DNA from: Bufo bufo
Lineage: Eukaryota > Chordata > Amphibia > Anura > Bufonidae
Assembly (NCBI RefSeq): GCF_905171765.1
Contig: NC_053389.1
Location: 402,862,645 to 402,926,644, forward strand
Direction of reading: 5' to 3'
DNA length: 64,000 bases
In this document: positions 45,084 to 57,400 of the stretch, piece after piece
Numbering within the stretch: the stretch's first letter is position 1
How the letters are laid out: every line of letters begins with the position of its first letter
Translations under genes and position numbers: made by a program
The notes under the pieces: generated by a model
What the model was told of the DNA's origin: nothing
Seen by the model: the letters and a program-made list of their open reading frames with translations, nothing else
Database searches by the model: none

Positions 45084-47571
45084 CCACTTTCCGTCACACT
45101 AACGCCGATAGGCGTCAGGACGGCGGTGCTCTCAGGTCTCAATAACGCCTATTGGCGTCATCTCGTGAGCGGCGCGCAGCTCTGAAGTTAAACTACAGCC
45201 TGCAATCGCTGATCATTCGCTGGCAGGCTGTAGATGTTTAAAAAATCGCATCAGAAAGGTATATTAGACAGTGTTTTGTTAACAGCGTCTGATATAACTG
45301 CTACCTGGTCCTCTGGTGGTCCCTTTTGCTTGGATCGACCACCAGAGGACACAGGCAGCTCTGTAAGTAGCACCAAGCACCACACTCACATTACACCCCC
45401 CCTGTCACTTATTAACCCGTATTAACCCCTGATCACCCCATATAGACTCCCTGATCACCCCCCTGTCACCCCCCTGTCATTGATCACCCCCCTGTAAGGG
45501 TCCCTTATCACCGCCAGTTAGTTAGCTACTTGTTAGGTAGTTAGGGCCCAGCCCACCGCACCACAGTCACTGATTAGTCGCTGATTAGCGTCATCGCTGT
45601 CGCTAATCAGCACTAGTACTATATAGTATCTGTAAGTGATCAAGACTGATCACAATCAGATCTATATCAGTACATTAGGGTCACCTTAGGCTCTACAAAA
45701 AACGCAGTGTTCGCCCGATCAGGCCTGATCTTGTGCCCACACTTGCGTTCAGTCCACCCCACCGCAGTAACAGAATTTATTTTTTTCTGATCACTGCAAA
45801 AACAAAGTAAAATCGCCGCGGCGCTATAAAGATCACTTTTGAGCTTTTTGGATCTTTATTAGCGATCGCAGCTTTACTTCGCAAGCACTCCTTTTTACTA
45901 GGCAGGTGTGCTCTTTTTCCTGGGTAGTCTCAGAGGAATACCCCCTAAATTTAGTTAGCCCAAAATGTAAAAAAATGGGTATTCCGCTGAAGAGTACTTT
46001 TAGGGTTTCACAGGGCATTTTTACGCATTTGGATTCCAAACTACTTCTCACGCTTTAGGGCCCCTAAAATGCCAGGGCAGTATAAATACCCCACAAGTGA
46101 CCCCATTTTGGAAAGAAGACACCCCAAGGTATTACATGAGGGGCATGGCGAGTTCATAGGAGATTATTTTTTTTTTTTTGCACAAGTTAGCGGAAATTTA
46201 TTTAATTTAATTTTTTTCTTACAAAGTCTCATTTTCCACTAACTTGTGACAAAAAATAAAATTTTACATGAACTCACCATACCCCTCACGGAATAACTTG
46301 GGGTGTCTTTTTTCTAAAATGGGGTCACTTGTGGGGTATTTATACTGCCCTGGCATTTTAGGGGCCCTAAAGCGTGAGAAGTGCCCTGTGAAATCCTAAA
46401 AGTACTCATTGGAATTTGGGCCCCTTTGCGCACTTAGGCTGCAAAAAAGTGTCACACATGTGGTATCACCGTACTCAGGATAAGTAGGGCAATGTGTTTT
46501 GGGGTGAAATCCTAAAGGTACACATTGGAATTTGGGCCCCTTTGTGCACCTAGGCTGCAAAAAAGTGTCACACATGTGGTATCGCCGTACTCAGAAGAAG
46601 TAGGGCAATGTGTTTTGGGGTGTATTTTTACATATACCCATACTGTGTGTGAGAAATATCTCTGTAAATGACAACTTTTTTTTTTTTATATACATTTACA
46701 GAGATATTTCTCTCACCCAGCATGGGTATATGTAAAAATACACCCCAAAACACATTGCCCTACTTCTTCTGAGTACGGCGATACCACATGTGTGACACTT
46801 TTTTGCAACCTAGGTGCGTAAAGGGGCCGAAAGTCCAACGAGTACCTTTAGGCTTTACAGGGTTGCTCACATTTAGCCCCGCCCAAAATGCCAGAACAGT
46901 AAACACACCCCACAAATGACCCCATTTCGGAAAGTAGACACCCCAAGGTATTCACTGAGGGGCATAGTGAGTCCGTGGGAAGTTAGCAGAAATGGAAACT
47001 TTATTTATTTATACATAAACTCACCATGCCCCTCCGCAAATACTTTGGGGTGTCTTCTTTCTAAAATGGGGTCATTTTGGGGGTATTTATACTATCCTGA
47101 CATTCTAGCACCTCAAGAAACATGACAGGTGCTCAGAAAGTCAGAGCTGCTTCAAAATGCGGAAATTCACATTTTTGTACCATAGTTTGTAAACGCTATA
47201 ACTTTTGCGCAAACCAATAAATATACACTTATTGGATTTTTTTTTAATCAAAGACATGTAGCACAATAAATTCTGACACAAACTTGTATAGAAATGTAAT
47301 TATATTTGAACAATTTTACCAGAAAAAGTTAAAAATACACTTTTTTTGAGAAAATTGCGGTCTATTTTGATTAATATCAGAAAAACAAAAAAATCTCAGC
47401 AGCAATCAAATACCACCAAAAGAAAGCTGTATTTGTGAGAAGAAAAGGAGGTAAAATTCATTTGGGTGCCAAGTTGCATGACCGAGCAATAAACCGTTAA
47501 AGTTGTGAAGTGCCGATTTGTAAAAAAGGGCCTGGTCACTAGGGGGGTATAAACCTGTGGTCCTTAAGTGG
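45084..47571. mobile_element. TTAA-flanked foldback element, 2.5 kb, non-coding
   Basis: Ends CCACTTTCC and CCTTAAGTGG, with TTAA on both sides (45080-45083 and 47572-47575), as for piggyBac or Kolobok-type insertions. Three large inverted repeats follow one another: about 46039-46385, 46445-46810 (arms about 140 bp around a T-run near 46675) and 46905-47085. No transposase frame is present. Confidence 0.75.
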
Positions 47572-47575
47572 TTAA

Positions 47576-49060
47576 AGCAAGTCAGCTGTAGCTATCATTT
47601 TACTCCTTAGATACTATGCTCACTGTGTGATAATATGAGGACTAAAAATGTCCATCAGGAAGTATATGTAAAGCTAAGTTTGACCAGATGTAATGAAAAG
47701 CATTTAAAAATAAAGCTCATACAACGCAGGAAAATACTATGCATATTTTTGAGTTAGTTTCCTTTTTTCAGTAGCATACAATATCCCTTGCATTTCTGCA
47801 GGGTTCACTGATTAATACAAATCCAGAAATAACTGCCTATTCTAATCTTTACTTTAAGATATAACTATTCTTTATCCTAAAACATAACGGTAGTGGTTTT
47901 ATATTTAGGTAGCGTAGCTGTTCACACATTGAACCATTAACACATATCGGTTCATGGTCCATCAAATCCAGTATAGTAAAATGAACTCAACTGAGAATTA
48001 ACTATAACATCAGTCCTTGTCAAGCATCTGAGCCTTGGAGCATTTTGATCAGTAAAACCCTTTTGCAGCAAATAATTGCTTAGTGGTGTATTGACATGTA
48101 AACCTCTGAGATTATGGTTTAAACGTCACTAAACTTCAATAAGACTTACTTTAGTCTCCACAAGCTGGATAAAGTAATGGTAACTTTAAAAGGTAAAGTT
48201 TTAAGAGTTTAGCCCAGGCAAAATAACTCTTCCCGAGAACAAAAACACTTTTTAAAGTATTTCTAAAGTCACCCAAAGATGACCCAGGTTTAGCCAAACC
48301 AGAGACACCCAATTGCAGACTGAAATATTTTGGAGTTATAACACTGTATCAAGTGTGATTTCAAGGCCAGACTGGGACTTAAAAGCAACACTAGCACAGA
48401 AATCCAACTCACCCACATACATCTTCCCCTGCCAACTCTGCATTCACAGTGCAATTGTGGTGTGCAATTCCTTTCCTTTACTTGGTCACACCCCTCATCA
48501 CTCACTTATTACATAAACCACACTATTAGTGGCAGAGCACAAGGACGCGCATTGCTTTTTCAGTACAGATGAATGCTATGGTATCACTATAAATCCAATA
48601 GATCAGGGTTTCTCAAACTATTTCATCAGACAATCCATGATGCCTGGGCCTCATCGGCAACACTACAATTGTAGCATGCCCAGGAGGAGCCAGAGCAGAG
48701 GATGGGAGTGGTAGTGGCTCTGGCTGTCACAGCAATCACAGTGGCATTTCTCACACTGTTGCTCCCTGGGTCATAGCAGTTAAAGGAGGATGCACCATTT
48801 ATACCTCCGGGGCACATGCTGGTTCTGGGGCTTTCTCCTGATGGTAGTCAGGATGCCTGTGATGTTGTGCATTTGTATTGATGTGTGGCAGGGAGAATAG
48901 AGTGCAATGGCCAGTGTACGTTGCAGGAGTCAGATGTAGAAGAATAAATGTCTCTTTACTGAAATGCAAAATAGGAGTTGAAGTACATGCAACTATAAAA
49001 CACATTTCCAACAGTACACAGTTCAATCCTTCCCAAATTACGATGTATGGCTTTAGCTAA
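47576..49060. other. No gene recognised
   Basis: Ordinary AT-rich intergenic sequence with no matching repeat ends found. A dispersed-repeat-like patch (TTTCTCAAACTATTTCATCAG) lies near 48608. Confidence 0.45.
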
Positions 49061-49063
49061 GGA

Positions 49064-49336
49064 TTGGAGTTATGGCTCTCTTCCCACTCTGTCTCAAGTC
49101 TATTCCAGTAGAATCTATGGAGGGCAATATTACTTTTTCAATGGTGGCTGTAATGTCTATTTTGCAGGATCTTCAATCAAGATGGCCACTGAGTATGATT
49201 TTTTTTTTACCCCCATTTCAGGGAAAATGTATATGTTACCACGAAGCACAAGGAAATTTGGCTTTGCAGCAAAACAAATTTTCCCTGAAATTTGGATCAC
49301 AGTCCATTTCGGATACTTCAATTGGTTCAACACTGA
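49064..49336. mobile_element. hAT-like MITE remnant, one end
   Basis: Contains CCTGAAATTTGGATCACAG and ends TTGGTTCAACACTGA, the inverse of the end at 62366 (TAGTGTTGAGCAAATC). Hairpin arms AGGGAAAATGT / ATTTTCCCT are visible. The left end is not resolved. Confidence 0.45.
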
Positions 49337-49502
49337 GGGATACAGAGTTTTAGAGATACTACTGGCCAGGTCATGTCTAGGTGTGAAGGGTGTCTTAACA
49401 GTACACATCACTGCAGTAAAGTTTTTGTAGCAAGTTACCATACTAATAGTTCAATAGTCTAAGACTATAAATTCCTGTTTCTGGTCTTTTATTTAAAACA
49501 TA

Positions 49503-50673
49503 CAGTCAGGTCTATAAATATTGGGACATCAACACAATTCTAAAATTTGTGGCTCTATACACCACCACAATGGATTTGAAATGAAACAAACAAGACGTGC
49601 TTTAACTGCAGACTGTCAGCTTTAATTTGAGGGTATTTCCATCCAAATCAGGTGAACAGTGTAGGAATTACAACAGTTTGCATATGTGCCTCCCACTTGT
49701 TAGGGATCAAAAGTAATGGGACAGAATAATAATCATAAATCAAACTTTCACTTTTCAATACCTGGTTGCAAATCCTTTGCAGTCAATTACAGCCTGAAGT
49801 CTGGAACGCATAGACATCTCCAGGCGCTAGGTTTTATCCCTGGTGACGCTCTGCCAGGCCTCTAATGCAACTGCCTTCAGTTCCTGCTTGTTCTTGGGGA
49901 ATTTTCCTTTCAGTTTTGTCTTTAGCAAGTGAAATGCATGCCCAATTGGATTCAGGTCAGGTGATTAACTTGGCCATTGCATAACATTCCACTTCTTTCC
50001 CTTAAAAAACTCTTTGGTTGCTTTTGCAGTATGCTTTGGGTCATTGTCCATCTGCACTGTGAATCGCCGTCCAATGAGTTCTGAAGCATTTGGCTGAATA
50101 TGAGCAGATAATATTGCCCGAAACACTTCAGAATTCATTCTGCTGCTTTTGTTAGCAGTCACATCATCAATATATACAAGAGAACCATTTCCATTGGCAG
50201 CCATACATGCCCACGCCATGACACTATCACCACCATGCTTCACTGATGCGGTGGTATGCTTAGGATCATGAGCAGTTCCTTTCCTTCTCCATACTCTTCT
50301 CTTCCCATCACTCTGGTACAAGTTAATCTTGGTCTCATCTGTAGGATGTTGTTCCAGAACGGTGGAGGCTTTTTTAGATGTCGTTTGGCAAACTCTAATC
50401 TGGCCTTCCTGTTTTTGAGGCTCACCAATGGTTTACATCTTGTGGTGAACCCTCTGTATTCACTCTGGTGAAGTCTTCTCTTAAATGTTGATTTTGACAC
50501 ACATACAACTACCTCCTGGAGAGTGTTCTTGATCTGGCCAACTGTTGTGAAAGGTGTTTTCTTCACCAGGGAAAAAATCTTCTTGTTTGTTTTATTTCAA
50601 ATCCATTGTGGTGGTGTATAGAGCCAAAAATGTTAGAATTGTGTCTATGTCCCAATATTTATGGACCTGACTG
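49503..50673 (-). mobile_element. Tc1-like element 3, internally deleted, both ends present
   Basis: CAGTCAGGTCTATAAATATT at the left and AATATTTATGGACCTGACTG at the right, with TA at 49501 and 50674. It is the same family as Tc1 element 2. Coding reads on the minus strand, but the first roughly 140 codons and the 5' leader are deleted: the right inverted end passes at about 50578 straight into KKTPFTTVGQIKNTLQEV. The 1171-bp derivative keeps both termini, so it could have been mobilised in trans. Confidence 0.92.
49749..50570 (-). pseudogene. Tc1 transposase 3, N-terminus deleted
   Basis: Reads KKTPFTTVGQIKNTLQEV to ARLEFAKRHLKKPPPFWNN. A small deletion and shift at about 50345 removes the WADETK motif with the first catalytic Asp (CATCTGTAGGATG instead of a longer sequence). 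It then continues VKHGGDSVMAWACMAANG, VQMDNDPKHTAKATKEFF and KKWNVMQWPS; a stop at about 49965 follows. The tail QSITRDKT..RSRLQAVIDCKG lies in-frame further left with changes. Dead copy. Confidence 0.85.
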
Positions 50674-50689
50674 TAACTTTTATTTCTTA

Positions 50690-51660
50690 TTTTCAAAAAC
50701 AAAAACAAAAATGAGAAAATTTAAAAATACATATGGAAGGGTACTTTGATAGGGGTGCAAGTGTGTGGCGTGCTATCACTTGGTATAGTGGAGTCTGGGG
50801 GATATTATTGTCATATCCACCTGGAGGTAGTGTGTAGTAGTCTATATGATTATTGTTTTATATTGTCTCCAGTGTCATCTGGCACCAAACTTCCTATAAA
50901 CTAAACTACACACTATTAGCAGATCGACCATAAGGGAATGCTCCTCGCTACTTGAGATTGTTGTCCTACCTAGGACTTTGTTATCTCCCCGGTCGATTGC
51001 TGCTAACTCCTCTAACTAAATATCTATGCTGCCCCTATCATATGAGCTTGTGCACACAGCATCTGCAGATCGCTGTGCTGATGCTCAATTTATTGCCCTA
51101 CCATAATCTTTAAAATACATTAAAGACGCAGCTCCCCCGACATGTTTCATCGCAAAAGCGGCGTCTTCAGGGGAAATGGAGCCATAGCTAACACAAGTGT
51201 TTGCTATGAGAAGTCCTATATACCCATAGGGCGGATCTTTACAATCACTAGCCTATGAGTGTTCCCATTTAGCGTTAGCAGACATCTATTAGGGACAATC
51301 ATATCCGTATCTCAATGTCAATGATCTAGGCAAATCCAAAGACTGCGTTAAAACTTAGGAGAATCAAGATCTCCACTTGTGCCTATGCACAAACGCAAGA
51401 ACTCTATCCACTTTATAAATTGCAAAGATTTATAGTGCATGTGCTGAAACTTGGAAATTTCACTCATCCCATCTACATATTCAGTACCCTAATGTTGGGA
51501 ACTTAGAATTAATCACAGTTCAAGATGCTAGGAATGCATGCGCTGGGACTCAGAATACTTTGATATGTGTATACGGAGAATCCATTTAAGAAGGTAAGGT
51601 TTACCCAGCGCATGTGCCAAAACCTAGAGAGTTTTTATATATATAGATAATATTGTGCAA
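50690..51660 (-). mobile_element. Penelope-like pseudo-LTR remnant 2
   Basis: Non-coding block containing a degenerate hammerhead (51135-51174) and three spaced copies of a GCATGYGC..AAAC/GGAC..TAGA-like motif (about 51438, 51536 and 51608). It resembles the PLE 3' region at 53.0-54.4 kb in having the ribozyme on the same strand. Boundaries approximate. Confidence 0.45.
51135..51174 (-). ncRNA. Degenerate hammerhead ribozyme
   Basis: Minus strand: TCCC, CTGAAGA, a stem GCCGC-TTTT-GCGAT, GAAA, CATGTC, GGGG. All core elements are in order, but helix II has a C-A mismatch and a G-T pair, consistent with two transitions from GCGGC. Helix I has three Watson-Crick pairs and one wobble. Helix III would be the palindrome ACATGT. 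Probably weak or inactive. Confidence 0.65.
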
Positions 51661-51739
51661 ATGTGTGGAGTTATAATTTTTACGTGTGTATTGGAACTTT
51701 CTCCAGATGTTTAGATATACACAGGTTTGCTCCTGCCTA

Positions 51740-52600
51740 TCCATATGATTGCTACACAGGTCTAGTCAGCTACCAAGGATATACATGCCTTAATATTGCT
51801 GTAATATCCTTATGGGATAACCCCATACTCCCATCTCTGATTTCCCTCTCTGACTCTCAATTCTGGAAATGGCATAATGTTTGTTCTCTTAGGGATGAAG
51901 TGATGACTACCAGGATACTGTTGTCCGGGCATCATTTCCAAACCCTCGAACTGCATTCTACCGCTGTTTACAGCTTAGACATGCATTTAATGCTCATTTT
52001 TCAGGGACCCCGGTAGCTATCTCTACCTACCCCCTTATTGGAGTATTCACTGTTTTATTTCCACTCCATATACCCGTCTACTTGGCACTAAATGGAATCT
52101 TACTTGGCTTGTGGATATGGGTAAATAGAGGGCCATGATCCCTGATCTTTTGGATGATGACATATTGGGTACTTTGGAGTCAGTTATGTATTATACATCA
52201 GAGTTATTTGTCAAACTCTGGTTTATGTAGAGTGGGTCATCTCTCTCATACTAGATGTCACTGCTTTTCTGTAGATGATGCAAATTTCTGGCATCTTATC
52301 TGGGATTGCTTTTTTTTCTCTCTACAGTATTGAATCTTTCTCTGTCAGCTTATCCTACCATATGCTTATTTGGCATCCTAGATGAGACAATATACCCCCA
52401 TTACACCAGAATATTTTTAAAGAGAAGTTATTCTTGGCGTGTAAGGCTATTGTGCTCTGGAGGATGGGAGACAGATGCCTATTAGTCAATGGAAGGCTCT
52501 GGTTAATGCCATTATTCCATACAAACATATTGTCTATAGGCATAGAGGATGTGAATCCAAATTTTACAAGATCTGGGGATCACAGTGTATTTCCTCATAA
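51740..52600 (+). pseudogene. L1-type LINE ORF2 C-terminal fragment
   Basis: In shifting frames: LWDNPILPSLISLSDSQFWK, then YRCLQLRHAFNAHF (the YLQLRHA signature of L1/Tx1 ORF2 tails), TYPLIGVFT, CHFWHLIWDC-like residues, and SQWKALVNAIIPYKHIVYRH with RGCESKFYKIWGSQ. Order and spacing fit the last 250 or so residues of an L1-clade ORF2. There are many frameshifts, and the 3' end and A-tail are not evident. Confidence 0.7.
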
Positions 52601-53617
52601 ATTACCATGGCATCGACCTGTAGTTCTGAGTCTTTGTTAGGTCGAGCATGCTCAGTGTGTTGCTATCAGTTCTCTTGCTAAATGTCTTGTGAAACAAAGG
52701 GATGTTTGTGTGCTGGTGATTACTGAGTAGAGGGGGCGTGACTGGACTGTATATCAGGCAATCAATAAACATCAACACTCAGCAGGAAAGCTAGGGATTG
52801 TGGGGATTTTGGAGATTTCAGTTTGTGAGGGAAGATCAGGTGCCATGTGATCTCAGTGTGTTGCAGGATCGCATAGGAGCTAGACAAATAGATTGCAAGG
52901 TAAATTAAAATTCTGGTTATATGTATAGGTATGTATAAGACAAAGTCCCTTTTAGAGACCCTCGGGATATTGATAAATAAATGCAACAATGGTCATTGAG
53001 ACCTAGAATCCCTGTAGGGGTCCCTAACTAATATTAAAATTATATCTTTATTGATTATTTTTAAAACCTTAATGAACACACTTACTAAGGAAAGAAAACT
53101 TTAAAATTTTCAGTGCCTAGTGACGTGTGGGATAAACTCAGTTGGAGTTGTGTTGTTCCATTCACCGTTACTCTGTGAGGATCCCTTGGTTGGTTTATTG
53201 CAACCACCTCTTTCCTTTGGAATGGTATTCTCACTTGATATTGAGATCAGGTTAATTTTTGTCCTGTTCTCTAATACGGAGCTACGCCACCTGCTGGTGA
53301 GGGTGTCGATCCTGCAGGAAGTCGCCACTGTCTGTCCCCTGTACAGAGGGTAACAATTCTACTGACAATGTTGCTACCCTTTATTGGTTGCCACTGCTTA
53401 TTTCAACTGCAGGTCGACCTCTAACTCGCTCGTCTCGATCTCTACTATGGCTATATTGGATCCTCTATTACTGTTGATAGAGGTCCAGTAGCACTGTGAA
53501 TACCATATGCCTCACTCTATCACACTCCTATTTGCTATGCTGCTATTACGGCATGCTCTGATCGGTTCCTCACTGCCACTAGATTCTGTCTAAAATCTAA
53601 CCGCACTTTACCACCCC

Positions 53618-53658
53618 TCCCGACATGTTTCGCCACATACTGTGGCTTCGTCAGGGGA
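53618..53658 (-). ncRNA. Hammerhead ribozyme in the PLE 3' pseudo-LTR
   Basis: Minus strand: TCCC (53658-53655), CTGACGA (53654-53648), helix II GCCACA-GTA-TGTGGC (six perfect pairs), GAAA (53631-53628), CATGTC, then GGGA (53621-53618) pairing with TCCC. Cleavage is expected after GTC at 53622. Helix III is the 6-bp palindrome ACATGT, which can pair only with a second ribozyme or a hairpin partner. The core is fully conserved. Confidence 0.88.
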
Positions 53659-54427
53659 TGTGGGGTATATGTGTGCGCGCGCTCGCTAAGACCTTCCTTT
53701 ATGCTTTTTCAAGTACCGCCCTCCTATCACTTGCTGCCAATCAGCAGTCACTTCCTCCGATCCGATCCACCATACGCTGACAGGAAACGTCTGCTGACGT
53801 GTATCCTGTGCGCTCCCCTACTATCTCATCACATGTGCTGCCAGGTAAACAATACGCATTCACCTGTCTGGGGAGGGGGGGGAGGTATAAGGCGATCTTG
53901 TCTGTGGTGGATGTAATCGTCAACAGTCTCCGCCCCTTTTCCCTGCCGTGGCCCTAGCCTTTCGGCCGAACTTTAACCCGTTCATGCCGGTCGGCCAGGG
54001 TATCCTACCTATATTTGTATAGTAGAGCAATTACTACTCAGGCAATTGCTACTCAGGCTTGAATGTTAATAGCCATTCTCAATCACCCAACATCGCTCCA
54101 GTTACCTGAGAAATGTGTGTATTTACTCACCTGTAGGTTGGGCCATATATCAGAATGGGGCTTTTAAAATCTCCTAGTGGTTTTGGGGAAGGATCAGAAT
54201 TTTAATCAAAATCACCAAGGCACACTCCATGCTCCACACTTCATTTTATTCTGTGGAAGTGACACTGTGGCTGGCCTACTAATTCTACTGTTGACATAAA
54301 TGGCTATCTTACATTTACTGGGTGGTACTGATCTGAAAATGAGCTGGGGTCTGCAATAATGTTCCTCCTTCTTATTGTGTTACTGTAATGTTATTTTTCA
54401 CTTTTTATACTTTCACTTGTTATACTA

Positions 54428-57400
54428 GGTTCTATTCAAATGAAGGCCGTGTATGAGAAGCCTTCATTTAGGCCTCCTGGACTTAGGGTCTGTAATTTGT
54501 ATATCCATCTGGCCTCTTCCTGCAGGAGTTTCACATCTAAATTGCCTCTTCTTGGTCCCAGAGTTTTTTTCATCAATCCCCAAAATTTCAGGACCTCCAG
54601 ATTGCCACCATGGGCATATGTAATATGACTATACAGTGACGTGTCTTTACCTGTATTTATGGCCAGATCTGATGTGACCAGATATTCTCCTCCTCAGCTC
54701 CTGTGTGGTTCAGCTTAGGACAATTGCAAGAGGCAATATAAATAATGCCACTGCTCCGGCAGTTGAAAAACTCTCTAATCACATACTCACGTCCATCTAT
54801 GGGGTTTCAGAATTTTTTAACTCTAGGTAGATATTTGCAGAAGGTGCAATTTCCGCAAGGAAAAGAGCCAGTAATACTGGATTTTAGCCAGTTTGTATTT
54901 ATCATCTGTCTTTCAGGAAGGAAGCTATGAACAAGCTTGTCCCTAAGGTTTGGTCCTCTCCTATATCTGACGCTGGGATACGATGGTAGAACAGCTCTCA
55001 ATTGTTCGTCACTGATAAGTACCTTCCAATGTTTCTTTAGGATCTTTATCACCTGTTGATTACCACAATCATAGGTACCAATGCACCTAATCCTTTTTTC
55101 CTCTTTCCTCTGGTTTTTACTGTAATCCTGAGATATTAAATCTTCCCTATTTATGCTCTTGACACTGTTAAATGCCTTTTTTAGGCATTTTCGTGGGTAA
55201 CCTCTGCTCCTGAATCGATTATAGAGCTCATCAGCCTCTTTCTTAAATGTCTCTTCCGTTGTGCAGTTCCTCCTTGCTCTCAAGTACTGCCCTACTGGTA
55301 TTCCTTTCCTTAGTGCCACTGGATGCCAACTCGTCCAGTGGAGGAGACTGCTTGTTGAGGTAGGTTTTCTAAAGATTTCCGTAAGGATCTGCCCATCCAT
55401 ATCTTTCTGGATCAACAGATCCAGAAAGCATATTCGTGTAGGGTGGATTTCGGAAGTGAAATGCATACCTATTTCATTGTGGTTTAGCCTATCAACAAAG
55501 GTGATGAATTCCCCTCCCCCTCCCAGAATAACAAAACATCGTCGATGAATCTACCCCAAAATAAAATGTGACTAGTGAATTGTGCCATACTATCAATAAA
55601 AACAATAGTGTCTTTCCACCACCCCAAAAATAAATTAGCAAAAGTCAGTGCACAAGGAGTCCCCATCGCGGTGCCCTTCATCTGTTGATAGAAGGTACCG
55701 TTGCAGAGGAAATACTTGTGAGTTAAAATAAATCTTAATAGAGATAGAATAAACTCATTGTGCTCATGAAAATTAGTGCTCTTTGTGTCCAGAAAGTGTT
55801 TTGTGGCCTGAATGCCCAACTCATGATCAATATTACTATAGAGGGCTTCCACATCCAAGCTTGCCAGGAATGTGGATGAAGACAAGGAGATTCCCCTAAT
55901 TCTTGTTAGTACATCAGTCGTGTCTTTTATATACGAGGGGAGAGATGACACGAAAGGTCTCAATATCTCATCCACATATTCACTAGCAGGTTGACTTAGA
56001 GAGTCGTTCCCCGACACTATCGGGCGCCCAGGTATTGGGTACTTGCTCTTATGCACTTTGGGTAGTGCATAGAAGGTAGGAATCGTGGGGCTTTTGTTAT
56101 ATAGAAAATCCAGCTCATCTTTAGATATAAGGTTATTATCTCTGGCTGAACCCAAAATCCCTTTGAGGTCCTCCAGGTATCTCTGAGTTGGATTTTCCTG
56201 TAGGATCTGATATACTTCTTTATCCTCCAATAGCCTGTTTACCATATCTTCATAGTCATTCCTATCCAGGATAACTATGTTGCCCCCCTTGTCACTCGGT
56301 TTCACTATTATATCTTTGTTGGTTCTCAGTTCATCTAATGACCCAAGTTCTTCCTTTGTTAAATTCCCTGGAGTTAGGTCCTTGTTTATTTTTACTTTAT
56401 TGATGTCCTGAGATACCAACTGTACAAAGGTGTCAATCTTTTGAAACTGTGAAAAGGGGGGAGTCCATTTGGACCTTGGTTTAAGATCTGTTAGTGGAGG
56501 TATGATCTCTACACTAAAGCCCTCACTCTCCAACTGTAGACTCTCCAAGGTTTCTAACGCTTGTTTCTCTTTCTGGATAAGTTTTCCAGTTTCTGTATTT
56601 GTACTGGAAAATTGCTTGTGCAGTGCTAATTTACGTGCAAAAAGATTAATATCTTTTATCCAGTTGAATTTGTCAAAATTCGGTACTGGCGTGAATGTGA
56701 GTCCTTTTTCCAACAAAGTGACTTGTGCTTTTGTGAGAGACTGTGATGAATGATTTATAATCTGTGTAGATTCAACATTTCCATTCTGGACTATTTCGTA
56801 TTGTATCCCCACTTGTCCCTGTCCCTCAACTGGACATAGTTCTGTCCTAAAAAAAAGAGGGGCTATGGGTGGTGTGGCAAATAGGTTTGGTTGTCCTGGC
56901 ATACTTAGGCCATGATTTTGTGATGCCACTGCATTTGTACCACTTAAACTTGTATGTGTGGGTACTGATGATGTCATTTCCTGGGGGGTCGGTATAGTGG
57001 AGGGTGTTTTGGACCTCACTGAGACCACCTGGTCCATCCTGTTCTGAGCTCCCATGTTTGCATTGGAGAATGCAAAACCACCCAAAAAGAAAGATGCCCC
57101 ACTTGCTTGGGGCTGAGTACATTCTGATGTATTATTTTTTGGATTACCAGTTTTTTTCTGGTTTCTGAATCTGTTATATTGCACCTTTCTTTTAGTTCCC
57201 CCCCTAATTCGGGGGTTTTGATTGTTTGTACTTTCGGTGCCAGATGTATCAGACTCAGAATAATCCGTGTATCGTGTACTTCTTGTCGGGTAGTTCTGCC
57301 TATTTCTCCAATTATAGATACGGTTACTGTCAAAATCCAGTCTATCCCGGATATATTTACGGTGTTTCCTTTCTTTTATTTCCTCTTTTAGGATTTCCAA

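Noticed and set aside
48285..49060. Short frames of 60-75 codons
   Set aside because: No domains, no codon bias and no splice context; treated as non-coding.
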